The notes below the pieces were generated by a model that made no database searches, was not told the DNA's origin, and worked only from the letters and a program-made list of their open reading frames with translations. A stretch of 64,000 bases of DNA. Source: Achromobacter deleyi (GTDB lineage: Bacteria > Pseudomonadota > Gammaproteobacteria > Burkholderiales > Burkholderiaceae_B). The stretch covers positions 3,596,001 to 3,660,000 of the forward strand of contig NZ_CP065997.1 of NCBI RefSeq assembly GCF_016127315.1. Reading direction: 5' to 3'. The position numbers and the translations under genes were made by a program. The stretch's first letter is position 1, and every line of letters begins with the position of its first letter. Shown piece by piece: positions 1-8,281 of the stretch.

Positions 1-579
1 GCCAGCCTGATCGCGGTGCTCGGCGCCGCCGGCCTGGCCGTCGGCCTGGCGCTGCAGGGCACGCTGCAGAACATCGCCGCCGGCATCATGCTGCTGATCC
101 TGCGGCCGGTGCGCGCCGGCGAATACGTCGGCCTGAGCACCGGCGCCGAAGGCACGGTCGAAGAGGTCGGCCTGTTCCTGACGCGCCTGATCCAGGTCGA
201 TGGCATCCACCTGACGCTGCCCAACAGCACCGTCTGGAACGCCACCATCACCAACTACAGCCGCAACAAGACGCGCCGCCTGGATATCCCGGTGCCGGTG
301 CGCTATGGCGACGACCTGAACGCGGTGCTGGCCAAGCTGCAGGGCATCGTCGCGGCCAACCCCAATGCGCTGCAGGATCCGCAGCCGATGGTCAAGGTGG
401 TGGACTACAAGGAAAACGGCGTGGTCGTGAACGTGCGCGTCTGGGCCGAGGCCGGCAAGTACTGGGACCTGCGCTGGGGCCTGTACCAGGAAATCCGCAG
501 CTCGCTGGAGGCCGCCGGTTTCCAGGCGCCGATCCCGCTGCGCGAGATCCAGAATCCGAAGACGGGCGCGCCGGCCTGA
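1..579 (+). CDS. MscS-family mechanosensitive channel, C-terminal part
   Basis: The reading frame is open from the first base, so the true start lies outside the window. The visible part begins in the glycine/alanine-rich pore-lining helix (GLAVGLALQGTLQN) typical of MscS. It continues into the beta domain (the stretch around VGLSTGAEGTVEEVGLF and PNSTVWN) and the mixed alpha/beta cytoplasmic cage. MscS proteins sit in the inner membrane and release solutes on hypo-osmotic shock. About 192 residues are visible, matching the pore-plus-vestibule part of the family. A hairpin terminator follows directly. The size of any N-terminal extension cannot be judged. Confidence 0.9.
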   Translation, partial: ASLIAVLGAAGLAVGLALQGTLQNIAAGIMLLILRPVRAGEYVGLSTGAEGTVEEVGLFLTRLIQVDGIHLTLPNSTVWNATITNYSRNKTRRLDIPVPVRYGDDLNAVLAKLQGIVAANPNALQDPQPMVKVVDYKENGVVVNVRVWAEAGKYWDLRWGLYQEIRSSLEAAGFQAPIPLREIQNPKTGAPA

Positions 580-596
580 ACCCCGGCGCCAACGAA

Positions 597-633
597 AAGG
601 GCGTTCGCGCAATGCGCGGACGCCCTTTTTTTT
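597..633 (+). terminator. Rho-independent terminator after the MscS gene
   Basis: An AAGGGCGT arm pairs with ACGCCCTT across a loop that itself contains a short CGCG stem, followed by an unbroken run of T. It lies just after the channel stop codon. Confidence 0.85.
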
Positions 634-691
634 CATTGCGGCCGGCGCGGGCATCGCGCCGCGCGCGGCCCGGGCGGGCCGGCGGGCCGTG

Positions 692-1453
692 TCAGGCCTG
701 CACCGCGAGCCGCGCCAGCTCGGCCTTGATCCAGCCGGCGATCTCGCGCTGGCGCTGGGCCGGCATGCGGTCGATGATGGCCGTCACGCTGACCGCCAGC
801 AACGGCGCGCCGTGCGCGTCGAGCAGCGCGCAACCCACGCCCAGCGCGCCGCGCACGGCGTGGTTGCCCACCACCGAATAGCCGCGCGCGCGGGTGTTCT
901 CGATCAGGCGGAACATTTCCTGCGGCGTCATGCCGCCATATTCGTCGAGCCGGCTGGAATTGCGTTCGACGATGCCGCGGGCGACGTCGTCGGACAGCGC
1001 CGCCAGCAGCGCCATGCCGCCCGAGCCCACGCCCAGCGGCTGGCGCTTGCCGGCGTAGGTCGCCAGGATCTGCACCGGATAGCTGCCGATCTCGCGATGC
1101 AGGCTGATGGAATCGTCCTCGTCGCGCACCACCAGGAACACGGCGTCGCCGGTGCGGTCGGCCAGGCGCCGCAGCACCGGCAGCAGCTGGCGCACGCGCG
1201 GATCGCGCGAACGGGTGTCGGGGTCCACCGCCAGCTGGGCGCGGTATTTCTTGGTGCCCGTTACTGGCAGCACCAGGCCGGCGTCGAGCAGGGCTGCCAG
1301 CAGCCGGTAGATGGTGGGGCGCTGAATGCCCGTCAGGCGGGCAATATCGGTCACGCTGAGGCCGTCAGGCCCCTGGTCCCGCAGGGCGGCCAGAACGGCC
1401 AGCCCGCGCCGCAATGTGCGTGGGCCTGCGGCCGCGGCATCGCTGTCTTGCAT
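692..1453 (-). CDS. IclR-family transcriptional regulator
   Basis: This 253-residue protein has the IclR layout. An N-terminal winged helix (about 12-75, with GLSVTDIARLTGIQRPTIYRLL as the helix-turn-helix core) is followed by a C-terminal effector-binding domain with the usual 'PLGVGSGGMALLAAL' region. It is divergent from a Bug-type solute-binding protein gene, a common arrangement in Alcaligenaceae in which the regulator controls its neighbour. A 15-bp palindrome in the shared intergenic region is a candidate operator. The effector cannot be told from sequence; a carboxylic or aromatic acid would fit the family. Confidence 0.9.
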   Translation of the reverse strand: MQDSDAAAAGPRTLRRGLAVLAALRDQGPDGLSVTDIARLTGIQRPTIYRLLAALLDAGLVLPVTGTKKYRAQLAVDPDTRSRDPRVRQLLPVLRRLADRTGDAVFLVVRDEDDSISLHREIGSYPVQILATYAGKRQPLGVGSGGMALLAALSDDVARGIVERNSSRLDEYGGMTPQEMFRLIENTRARGYSVVGNHAVRGALGVGCALLDAHGAPLLAVSVTAIIDRMPAQRQREIAGWIKAELARLAVQA

Positions 1454-1579
1454 GCAACTCTCTGAAAACTTGGGGGTTATTGCGGAACGGTCAAGGGAAA
1501 ACCATAGTCCGTAGCGTGGACTCTACCTTGATGCTCCTCTCGTGTATAGATCAGAATGCAGCATCCAATAATTCAAATC

Positions 1580-1594
1580 GTCCATGTAATGGAC
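1580..1594. promoter_or_regulatory. Palindrome between the iclR-like and Bug genes, candidate operator
   Basis: The sequence GTCCATGTAATGGAC has 6-bp perfect arms around a 3-bp spacer. It lies 21 bp before the Bug-protein start, between two divergent genes one of which encodes an IclR regulator. Length and position suit an IclR operator; binding is inferred. No convincing -35/-10 pair was found here. Confidence 0.5.
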
Positions 1595-1614
1595 AGTATC
1601 AGCACGGAGACTAT

Positions 1615-2604
1615 ATGATGACCGGTCAAAAGCCTGGACTGCGGCGTCTTGCCGCCACGCTACTGGCTACCGCCGCAAGCGCTTTCGCCATGGGTTCCGC
1701 CCAGGCTGCCTATCCCGACAAACCTGTCCGCATCGTGGTCGGCTTTTCCGCCGGTGGCACCACCGACGTGATCGCCCGCATCATGGCCAAGGAACTGACC
1801 GAGGCCCTGGGCCAGTCGTTCGTGGTCGAGAACAAGCCCGGCGCCGGCAGCAACATCGCCACCGACATGGTCCAGCGCGCCGCGCCGGACGGCTACACGC
1901 TGCTGTTCGTGGCGGTCACCAGCGCCATCAACCAGACGCTGTACAAGAACGTCACGTTCGACCTGACGAAGGACTTCACCCCCGTGGCGCTGGGCGCCAA
2001 GGTGCCGAACATCCTGGTGGTCAACCCGCAGGTGCCGGTCAAGACGGTGCAGGAGCTGGTCGACTACGCCAAGAAGAACCCGGGCAAGCTGGCCTTCGCC
2101 TCGTCGGGCAGCGGCACCTCGATCCACATGGCTGGCGAGCTGTTCAAGATGAAGGCCGGCATCGACGTGCTGCACGTGCCGTACAAGGGCAGCGCCCCGG
2201 CCATCACCGACCTGATCGGCGGCCAGGTGCAGTTCATGTTCGACAACATGCCGTCGGCCTGGCCGCACGCCCAGTCGGGCAAGCTGCGCGCGCTGGCGGT
2301 GACCACGTCCGAACGCTCCAAGAGCGCGCCGGACCTGCCCACCATGCAGGAATCGGGCTTCGCCGGCTTCGACGTGTCGTCGTGGTTCGGCCTGATCGCG
2401 CCGGCCGGCACGCCGCCCGACGTGGTCAACAAGCTCAACGCCGCCATGGTCAAGGCGCTGGACAAGCCCGAAGTGCAGACCAGCTTCGAAAAGCTGGGCG
2501 CCGTGGGCGTCAAGACCACGCCGGCCGAGTTCGGCCAGTTCATCAAGTCGGAAGTGGAAGGCTGGGCGCCGGTGGTCAAGGCGTCGGGCGCCAAGGTCGA
2601 CTGA
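1615..2604 (+). CDS. Bug/TctC-family periplasmic solute-binding protein
   Basis: A 329-residue protein with a cleavable signal peptide (hydrophobic stretch ending in GSAQA, residues about 8-31) and the Bug signature after it: 'YPDKPVRIVVGFSAGGTTD', then 'VVENKPGAGSNIA'. Bug proteins capture carboxylates such as tricarboxylates or aromatic acids in the periplasm for TctAB-type transporters. No tctAB genes are nearby, so this is one of the orphan receptors abundant in Bordetella/Achromobacter. Two consecutive ATG codons are possible starts (1615, 1618); GGAG about 6 nt upstream favours the first. Likely controlled by the divergent IclR regulator. A strong terminator follows. Confidence 0.9.
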   Translation: MMTGQKPGLRRLAATLLATAASAFAMGSAQAAYPDKPVRIVVGFSAGGTTDVIARIMAKELTEALGQSFVVENKPGAGSNIATDMVQRAAPDGYTLLFVAVTSAINQTLYKNVTFDLTKDFTPVALGAKVPNILVVNPQVPVKTVQELVDYAKKNPGKLAFASSGSGTSIHMAGELFKMKAGIDVLHVPYKGSAPAITDLIGGQVQFMFDNMPSAWPHAQSGKLRALAVTTSERSKSAPDLPTMQESGFAGFDVSSWFGLIAPAGTPPDVVNKLNAAMVKALDKPEVQTSFEKLGAVGVKTTPAEFGQFIKSEVEGWAPVVKASGAKVD

Positions 2605-2652
2605 GCGCAAGCTTCGTGCCGCGGCGGGTCAACCGCCAGCGGCCGATGACGG

Positions 2653-2683
2653 GGGACGGGCGGATGCCCGTCCCTATTTTTTT
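2653..2683 (+). terminator. Rho-independent terminator after the Bug gene
   Basis: A perfect 9-bp stem (GGGACGGGC / GCCCGTCCC) with a GGAT loop and a T-rich tail. It overlaps the last codon of the convergent trmJ gene. Confidence 0.9.
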
Positions 2684-3465
2684 GCGTCGCTGTCGCGTCG
2701 GGCCTTGGCCAGCATGGCGGTGCAGACGCCGCGCATCATGTCGACTTCGTCGCGGGTCAGGGCGACCCGGGAAAAAAGGTGCCGCATGCGTGGCAGCAGC
2801 TTCTTGGGATGGGCCGGGTCCAGGAACCGCACGCCCACCAGCGCCTCTTCCCAGTGCGCCAGGAAGGCCTGCACCGCCTCGCCCGAAGCCGGCTCGGCGC
2901 CGCGCGAGGGCGCCTGCGCGGTCGACACCGGCAGCAGGGCGGCGCCCTGGTCCACCAGCAGCGCGTAGCGCAGCTCCCAGGCCGCCAGCTGCAGCGCCTG
3001 GGCCACGTTCAACGAGCTGTACTCGGGATTGGCCGGGATGTGGCAGATACGGTGGCACAGCCCGATCTGGTCGTTGGTGAGGCCGGCGCGCTCGGTGCCC
3101 AGCACGATGGCGGCGCAGCCCTCGGCCGCTTCGGCCAGGTGGGCGCAGGCCAGATCGGCGGCCTGGCGGATGTCGCAGGGCGGGGGCCCCAGGTCGCGCA
3201 CCCGGGCGGTCAGGGCGAACGCCAGGGTCACGGGCGCCAGCGCCTCTTCCAGGGTATCGTAGATGCGCGCGTTTTCCAGCACGTCCAGGGCGCCGCTGGC
3301 CAGGGCCACGGCCTCCGGCTGGCTGGTTACATCGGCGAATTTGGGCCCCACCAGCACCAGTTCCGAGAAGCCCATGGTCTTGATCGCACGGGCCGCCGAA
3401 CCGACGTTTCCGGGGTGGCTGGGGTTCACCATAATGAAGCGAACGCGTGAAAATGCTTGAGTCAT
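2674..3465 (-). CDS. trmJ: tRNA (cytidine/uridine-32-2'-O-)-methyltransferase TrmJ
   Basis: A 263-residue SPOUT methyltransferase. The N-terminal 'VRFIMVNPSHPGNVGSAARA' motif, central 'IVLGTERAGLTN' and 'NPEYSSLNVAQALQ' motifs form the knotted SAM site of the TrmJ/LasT family. The protein methylates the 2'-OH of nucleotide 32 in the anticodon loop of several tRNAs. The C-terminal region after residue 190 is the charged extension seen in TrmJ. It is divergent from suhB, the pairing found in many proteobacteria, and shares a 121-bp promoter region with it. Confidence 0.93.
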   Translation of the reverse strand: MTQAFSRVRFIMVNPSHPGNVGSAARAIKTMGFSELVLVGPKFADVTSQPEAVALASGALDVLENARIYDTLEEALAPVTLAFALTARVRDLGPPPCDIRQAADLACAHLAEAAEGCAAIVLGTERAGLTNDQIGLCHRICHIPANPEYSSLNVAQALQLAAWELRYALLVDQGAALLPVSTAQAPSRGAEPASGEAVQAFLAHWEEALVGVRFLDPAHPKKLLPRMRHLFSRVALTRDEVDMMRGVCTAMLAKARRDSDAKK

Positions 3466-3586
3466 TTAAAATGGCACGTTTGGCTTAGTGCCTTCCTGGT
3501 TTTTTGGGCCGTTTTCCCCCTGTCGGGGCGGCGGCGGACCCGGGAGGGCGGCTAGCGGCCTACCCACCGCATACGTACGGAATTTT

Positions 3587-4372
3587 ATGCACCCGATGCT
3601 CAACATCGCCATCAAGGCGGCCCGGCGTGCCGGCACCATTATCAACCGTGCCAGCATGGATTTGGAACGACTCAGCGTGGCTCGCAAGGGGCCGCGCGAT
3701 TATGTCACGGAAGTCGATCGCGCCGCCGAGGAGTCCATCGTCGAGACGCTGCGCGCCGCTTATCCGGATCACGCCGTCCTGGGCGAGGAATTCGGCTTGC
3801 AGGGCCCCGACCAGGCCGAGTTCCAGTGGATCATCGATCCGCTGGACGGCACCACCAACTTCATCCACGGCCTGCCCAACTACGCCGTGTCGATCGCGCT
3901 GACCCAGCGCGGCCAGGTCACGCAGGCGGTCATCTATGACCCGTCGCGCAACGAACTGTTCACCGCCAGCCGTGGCAGCGGCACGTTCCTGAACGACCGC
4001 CGCGTGCGCGTCTCGGGCCGCTCCCGCTACCACGAGGCCCTGCTGGGCGCGCACTGGCCCAACTCGGGCGACCTGGAGCAGGGCTCGGCCCGCTTCCGCA
4101 CCATGGCCGAAGGCAGCACCGGCGTGCGCCGCCTGGGCGCCACCGTGCTGGACCTGGCCTATGTCGCCTGCGGCCGCCTGGACGGCTTCTGCGGCGTCGG
4201 CCTGAAGCCCTGGGACCTGGCGGCGGGCAGCCTGATGGTGCTGGAAGCCGGCGGCCTGGTCGCCGACTTCGACGGCGAGCAAGGCTGGATGGACTCCGGC
4301 AACGTGCTGGCCGCCAGCCCGAAGATCTTCACGCAGATGCTGTCGGCGCTGAATCCGACGCCGGCTGCCTGA
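3587..4372 (+). CDS. suhB: Inositol-1-monophosphatase SuhB
   Basis: A 261-residue protein of the FIG/IMPase superfamily. Metal-binding motifs are present: 'GEEFG' (about 66), 'WIIDPLDGTTNFIHG' (about 80-94) and 'KPWDLAAGSLMVLEAGG' near 215. The N-terminus MHPMLNIAIKAARRAG matches SuhB starts, which selects ATG 3587 over the longer open frame upstream. SuhB hydrolyses inositol monophosphate and, in enterobacteria, also joins the rRNA antitermination complex. It is divergent from trmJ and followed by a clear terminator. Confidence 0.95.
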   Translation: MHPMLNIAIKAARRAGTIINRASMDLERLSVARKGPRDYVTEVDRAAEESIVETLRAAYPDHAVLGEEFGLQGPDQAEFQWIIDPLDGTTNFIHGLPNYAVSIALTQRGQVTQAVIYDPSRNELFTASRGSGTFLNDRRVRVSGRSRYHEALLGAHWPNSGDLEQGSARFRTMAEGSTGVRRLGATVLDLAYVACGRLDGFCGVGLKPWDLAAGSLMVLEAGGLVADFDGEQGWMDSGNVLAASPKIFTQMLSALNPTPAA

Positions 4373-4396
4373 GCGCGCTTCGTCGTCTCCACAAAG

Positions 4397-4423
4397 AAAC
4401 CGGCCTCGTGCCGGTTTTTTTTT
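4397..4423 (+). terminator. Rho-independent terminator after suhB
   Basis: An AAACCGGC arm pairs with GCCGGTTT over a short loop, followed by a run of T. Confidence 0.88.
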
Positions 4424-4450
4424 GCCGCCGGGCCGCCCCAAGGCAAAAAC

Positions 4451-4496
4451 GCCCCCTCGGGGGGCAGCGACCCGCGTAGCGGCGGAGCGTGGGGGC
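4451..4496. repeat. Intergenic palindromic repeat element
   Basis: A compact imperfectly palindromic unit: GCCCCC and GGGGGC ends enclosing a GCCCCC-TCGG-GGGGC hairpin and a CCGCGTAGCGG inner palindrome, flanked by A-rich (left) and T-rich (right) tracts. As I recall, elements of this make-up recur between genes in Bordetella/Achromobacter genomes; only one copy was noticed here. It may act as a second terminator. The rest of the 266-bp gap (4424-4689) holds no gene I can support. Confidence 0.55.
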
Positions 4497-4689
4497 TTTT
4501 TTTGTTTTGGGTGATGCGGTTTCGTTGTGCCTTGCGAAAGGCCGGGGTGGACTGATTGCTCACGGTTCGGGCGGCCGCGGCTGGGCGCATGCGCTATGGT
4601 CATGCCGGGAGTGACGCGGTATGCCCGGTACCGAACGAATGGTCTGCCGGTGAGGATGGCGCCTGCGTCTTCCACACGGAGGTGATCGC

Positions 4690-5856
4690 ATGACAGGAAA
4701 AACGTCGATGCGGCATAGCCAGGCCGGGGCCTTGCCGGCCGGCTATGCCGGTATTCACGGCGATATCGTCGAACTGATCGATAGCGCTCGCCGGATCGCG
4801 GTCCGACGGGTCAACGCACTGATGACGGCCAGTTATTGGGCGATCGGCCAACGGATCGTCGAAGCCGAGCAGAAAGGCAGGCGACGGGCCGGCTACGGGG
4901 AACAGTTGATTCAACGGCTGTCCATTGACCTGACCGCGCGGTTTGGGCGTGGATTCAGCGCCGACAACCTGGAGAACATGCGCGGATTCTTCCTCGCTTA
5001 TCCTCCATCTTCAATTTCCGAGACAGTGTCTCGGAAATTGGAGGAAGGGGGGACGGCCACGATTTCCCAGACGCCGTCTCGGAAATCCGATCTCTCCCAT
5101 CTGGCCCAGGCATTCACACTGCCATGGTCGGCGTACGTGCGGTTGTTATCGGTCAAGGACAGCCAGGCTCGCCGGTTCTACGAGGCGCATGCGCTGCGTG
5201 GCGGCTGGAGCGTGCGCCAGCTCGATCGGCAGATCGAAAGCCAGTTCTACGAGCGCACGGCATTGTCCAGGAACAAGGACATGGTGCTGGCCAAGGCAGC
5301 GCTCCCGATGCCCGGGGATGCTGTCACCCCGGATGATGCGATCAAGGATCCGTATGTGCTGGAGTTTCTCGATCTCAAGGACGAGTACTCGGAATCCGAT
5401 CTGGAAGCCGCCCTGACGCAGCATCTGGAAGGTTTCTTGCTGGAACTTGGGGAAGGCTTCACCTTCGTGGGGCGGCAGCGTCGATTGCGCATCGACCAGA
5501 CCTGGTATCGCGTGGATCTGCTGCTGTTTCATCGCAAACTGCGCAGCCTGGTCATCATCGATCTGAAACTCGGCAGCTTGTCCCACTCGGATGTGGGGCA
5601 GATGCACATGTACTGCAACTATGCGAAAGCGCACTGGGCGCTTGCGGACGAGAATCCGCCAGTGGGGCTGATCCTGTGCGCGGACAAGGGCCGTGCGCTG
5701 GCGCAGTATGCGTTGGAGGGACTGCCAACCCAGGTCATGGCCGCCAACTACCGCACCATGTTGCCAGAGGCTGCGTTGCTGCAGCGGGAGCTGGAGACCA
5801 CGCGCAGGCGGTTCGAGGCGCGCAAATTGCGCGCCGTCCGGAAAGGACAGCCGTAA
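4690..5856 (+). CDS. DUF1016 (YhcG-type) PD-(D/E)XK nuclease-like protein
   Basis: A 388-residue protein. The N-terminal DUF1016_N domain (about 15-105, with 'ASYWAIGQRIVEAEQKGRRRAGYGEQLI' and 'FSADNLENMRGFFLAYP') is followed by a variable linker (about 106-135) and the C-terminal DUF1016 domain. Its nuclease-like core shows D in 'WYRVDLLLFH' and D-x-K in 'LVIIDLKLG'. YhcG-like proteins are predicted DNA nucleases, often found near restriction or defence genes; the biochemical role is not settled. The start is fixed by a strong Shine-Dalgarno, GGAGGTGAT, 3 nt before ATG. It stands alone between suhB and the nos operon. Its linker is encoded by two palindromic repeats. Confidence 0.85.
   Translation: MTGKTSMRHSQAGALPAGYAGIHGDIVELIDSARRIAVRRVNALMTASYWAIGQRIVEAEQKGRRRAGYGEQLIQRLSIDLTARFGRGFSADNLENMRGFFLAYPPSSISETVSRKLEEGGTATISQTPSRKSDLSHLAQAFTLPWSAYVRLLSVKDSQARRFYEAHALRGGWSVRQLDRQIESQFYERTALSRNKDMVLAKAALPMPGDAVTPDDAIKDPYVLEFLDLKDEYSESDLEAALTQHLEGFLLELGEGFTFVGRQRRLRIDQTWYRVDLLLFHRKLRSLVIIDLKLGSLSHSDVGQMHMYCNYAKAHWALADENPPVGLILCADKGRALAQYALEGLPTQVMAANYRTMLPEAALLQRELETTRRRFEARKLRAVRKGQP
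5012..5087. repeat. Two related palindromes inside the DUF1016 gene
   Basis: The first (5012-5040) has perfect 14-bp arms CAATTTCCGAGACA / TGTCTCGGAAATTG around one base. The second (5061-5087) has 12-bp arms matching at 11 positions, GATTTCCCAGAC / GTCTCGGAAATC. They encode the repeated peptides ISETVSRK and ISQTPSRK in the linker between the two protein domains. Confidence 0.85.
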
Positions 5857-5905
5857 CCGCCGGTTCAGTGTGTTCCCATTTGGCGGGACGTCCGTTCGCG
5901 TTGCG

Positions 5906-6916
5906 TCACCCTTCGTCGCCCTGCGACACCAATCCCCCCTCGAGCGGCACGAACCACGCCCGCAGCCCCAGGTCGCGCACGATCGGCGCGGTCGCCTGCA
6001 GCGGCATCTGCGAGAACGCGGTGGACAACGCATCGGCCATGGCGGCATTGGGCGCCATCACCGACACGCTCTGGTAGCGCGGCTGCGCGTCGCCGGTGCG
6101 GGGATCGAACAGGTGCGTGTAGCGGCCCGCCGCGTCCAGGGCGGTGCCGTAGCCGCCGGAGGTGGCCAGCGCCTGGTTGCGCACGGGCACCGCGGCCAGG
6201 ATCCGCTGCGGCGCGCGCGGGTCGGCCAGGCCGACCTGCCAGTCGCCGGGCGACGCGCGGCTGTCCAGGCCGCGTATCTCGCCCATGTCGACCAGCGCGC
6301 GTTCCAGTCCGCCCTGCCTGAGCAGGCGCGTGATGCAATCGGTGATGTAGCCCTGGGCGATGCCGTTGAGCGTGATGCCCATGCCGGGCCGTTGTAGTTC
6401 GATACGGCGGCTGTCCAGCGTCACGGCGCGATACGAGACGCGCGCCAGGGCCTGCGCCAGCTCGGCCTCGGACGGGCCTTGCGCGGCCGCGCCTGCCCGT
6501 GCGAAATGGCCGGCGTACAGCTGCCACAGCGGTTGCACCGTGGGGTCGAAGACGCCGCCCGTCAGGCGGCTGTAGCGCAGCCCGTCGCCAAGCAGGCGCA
6601 GCAGGTCGGCGGGCGGATCGGCCAGGTAGCCCTGCCGGTTCAGCCGCGCCAGCGCGCTGTCGTCGCGGTACAGGCTGAAGATGCCCTCCAGGCGATGCAG
6701 TTCCCCCAATGCCTGGGCGATCAGTTGGCGCGCGGCGCGCGGGTCGGGATGGTAGAGCCGCAGCTCGGCGTCCGCGCCCAACGCGACGCCCTGCCAGGTG
6801 GTGGGCGTGATCGCCGCGGACGCGCGGCGCAAGGACAGGGGGGCGAGCGCCAGCGCGGACGTGGCGGCGGCAATGCCGATGAAACGGCGGCGGCGGGGAT
6901 TCATGGCGATGGACAT
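5906..6916 (-). CDS. nosX: NosX, ApbE-type FAD:protein FMN transferase
   Basis: A 336-residue protein with a Tat signal (RRRRFIG followed by a hydrophobic helix) that would send it to the periplasm. The body is an ApbE flavin transferase: 'RLEGIFSLYRDDSALARLN', 'TGGVFDPTVQPLW', 'GITLNGIAQGYITD', 'LVDMGEIRGLD' and 'ATSGGYG'. ApbE proteins attach FMN covalently to Thr in target proteins. Here the obvious client is NosR, which carries the SGATVT acceptor motif. Last gene of nosRZDFYLX, 37 bp after nosL. The start is uncertain: ATG 6916 and ATG 6904 are both possible, and a longer frame to 6991 would overlap nosL. Confidence 0.9.
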   Translation of the reverse strand: MSIAMNPRRRRFIGIAAATSALALAPLSLRRASAAITPTTWQGVALGADAELRLYHPDPRAARQLIAQALGELHRLEGIFSLYRDDSALARLNRQGYLADPPADLLRLLGDGLRYSRLTGGVFDPTVQPLWQLYAGHFARAGAAAQGPSEAELAQALARVSYRAVTLDSRRIELQRPGMGITLNGIAQGYITDCITRLLRQGGLERALVDMGEIRGLDSRASPGDWQVGLADPRAPQRILAAVPVRNQALATSGGYGTALDAAGRYTHLFDPRTGDAQPRYQSVSVMAPNAAMADALSTAFSQMPLQATAPIVRDLGLRAWFVPLEGGLVSQGDEG

Positions 6917-6953
6917 GGCGGAATGGGACGGCGTGGGGCGGCCGGCGGCCGCG

Positions 6954-7454
6954 CTACTGGGCGAAGACATAGGCTTCCGGAACATCGGCATAGGCCACGA
7001 CGCGGCCGCCGTGCACCTGGGCGAAGGCCTCGGCGGGCGCGCGCAGCGAGAACGGCATGGCGTCTTCGGCGCCCATGCCGCCGACGAAGCGGCCCTCGAT
7101 GACGTAGAACGCCTGGCGCGCGTCGATCCAGGCGGCCGGATCGGGCGCGCCGTCCGGCCCGGCGGTGGCCATGTCGTTCACGTAGATCGCGGTGATGGCC
7201 TTGGGCTCCTCGGGCAGCAGGGTGTAGGCGAACACCTGCTTGATCGACGAGAACCAGACCGGCGCCGGCCGCCCCTTGATGAAGAGCTGCCCCTTCGGGC
7301 CGGCGTGGTCGGCCAGGGCCATGCCGCAGTAGTGGCCGACCGATTGCGACGTGACTGGCTGGGGCGGCGGCGGGGCGGCGGGCGCGGCGCCGTCGCCGCA
7401 GGCGGTCACGGCCAGCAGCGCGGCCAGGCAAAGGGAAAGCAGCAGGGGTCTCAT
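6954..7454 (-). CDS. nosL: NosL copper-chaperone lipoprotein
   Basis: A 166-residue protein with a lipoprotein signal (lipobox LAVTAC, Cys about 19) and the NosL metal-binding region with 'VGHYCGMALADHAGPKGQ', whose Cys-x-Met pair fits copper binding. NosL is an outer-membrane-anchored Cu(I) chaperone that supplies the CuZ centre of NosZ. The start ATG overlaps the nosY stop by 4 bp, indicating coupled translation. Confidence 0.92.
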   Translation of the reverse strand: MRPLLLSLCLAALLAVTACGDGAAPAAPPPPQPVTSQSVGHYCGMALADHAGPKGQLFIKGRPAPVWFSSIKQVFAYTLLPEEPKAITAIYVNDMATAGPDGAPDPAAWIDARQAFYVIEGRFVGGMGAEDAMPFSLRAPAEAFAQVHGGRVVAYADVPEAYVFAQ

Positions 7455-8281
7455 AGCGGCCGGTTCCTGAAAGACGCGATCGCCAGCAGGAAGGGCACGG
7501 CGATCCACAGCAGCAGCGCCGCCACCAGCGCGGGCACGGGCAGGCTGGCCTGGTCGCTCACGCCCGCCATGCCGGCGTACAGCGAAATGTTCTCGAAGCC
7601 CGTCAGGTTCAACAGGCGGTAGACGTCGGAGGGGTTGAGCAGCAGCAGCACGTTGAGCAGGCCGGGGCCGACATGGCGACCCTGGTCGGCGGCCAGCAGG
7701 CCCAGCAGCGCCATGTCGTAGATCACCACGAAGAACAGCCACACGCCGACGGCGATGCCGGCCGCGGTGGCGCGCTCGCGCACCCGCGTGCTGATCAGGT
7801 AGCCCATGGCCAGGAAACTCGCGCCCAGCAGCACGCTGGCGCCGATCAGCAGCGCGAACGGCTGCCAGGCGGCCGGGTCCAGGCCGCCATAGGCCCATTG
7901 CAGCGCCAGGCCGGCCGAGCCGTAGCCGGCGCCGGTGGCCAGCGCCAGGATTGCCAGGTGGCCGATGAACTTGCCCACCAGCACCTGCCAGCGCGCCACG
8001 GGGTAGCTCAGCAGCAGGGCCATGGTGCCGCGGTCGACTTCGCCGACCACCGCGTCGTAGGCCAGCAGCATGGCGATGAGCGGCACCAGGAAGATCGACA
8101 GGCTCGACAGGCTGACCACGGTGACGGCCAGCGGGTCGGCCTTGACGGTGCCGGTCGGCGAGCTGCCCAGCAGGCCCAGCGCCAGCGCCAGCGCGCCCAG
8201 CAGCAGGGCGGTGGCGAGCACCCAGCGATTGCGCAGGCCATCGCGGATTTCCTTGCCGATGATGGTGCAGACGGCGTTCAT
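7451..8281 (-). CDS. nosY: NosY, ABC transporter permease for NosZ maturation
   Basis: A 276-residue integral membrane protein with six hydrophobic segments (the first around residues 20-40, the last around 250-270) and the 'DRGTMALLLSYPVARWQVLVGKF' coupling region of ABC-2 type permeases. With NosF (ATPase) and NosD (periplasmic partner) it forms the NosDFY complex needed to build the copper-sulfur CuZ cluster of N2O reductase. It overlaps nosF and nosL by 4 bp each. Confidence 0.92.
   Translation of the reverse strand: MNAVCTIIGKEIRDGLRNRWVLATALLLGALALALGLLGSSPTGTVKADPLAVTVVSLSSLSIFLVPLIAMLLAYDAVVGEVDRGTMALLLSYPVARWQVLVGKFIGHLAILALATGAGYGSAGLALQWAYGGLDPAAWQPFALLIGASVLLGASFLAMGYLISTRVRERATAAGIAVGVWLFFVVIYDMALLGLLAADQGRHVGPGLLNVLLLLNPSDVYRLLNLTGFENISLYAGMAGVSDQASLPVPALVAALLLWIAVPFLLAIASFRNRPL

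Noticed and set aside
2382..3080. A plus-strand gene bridging the Bug gene and trmJ
   Set aside because: The product is Arg/Pro/Ala-rich with no motif, and it overlaps two well-supported genes and a terminator.
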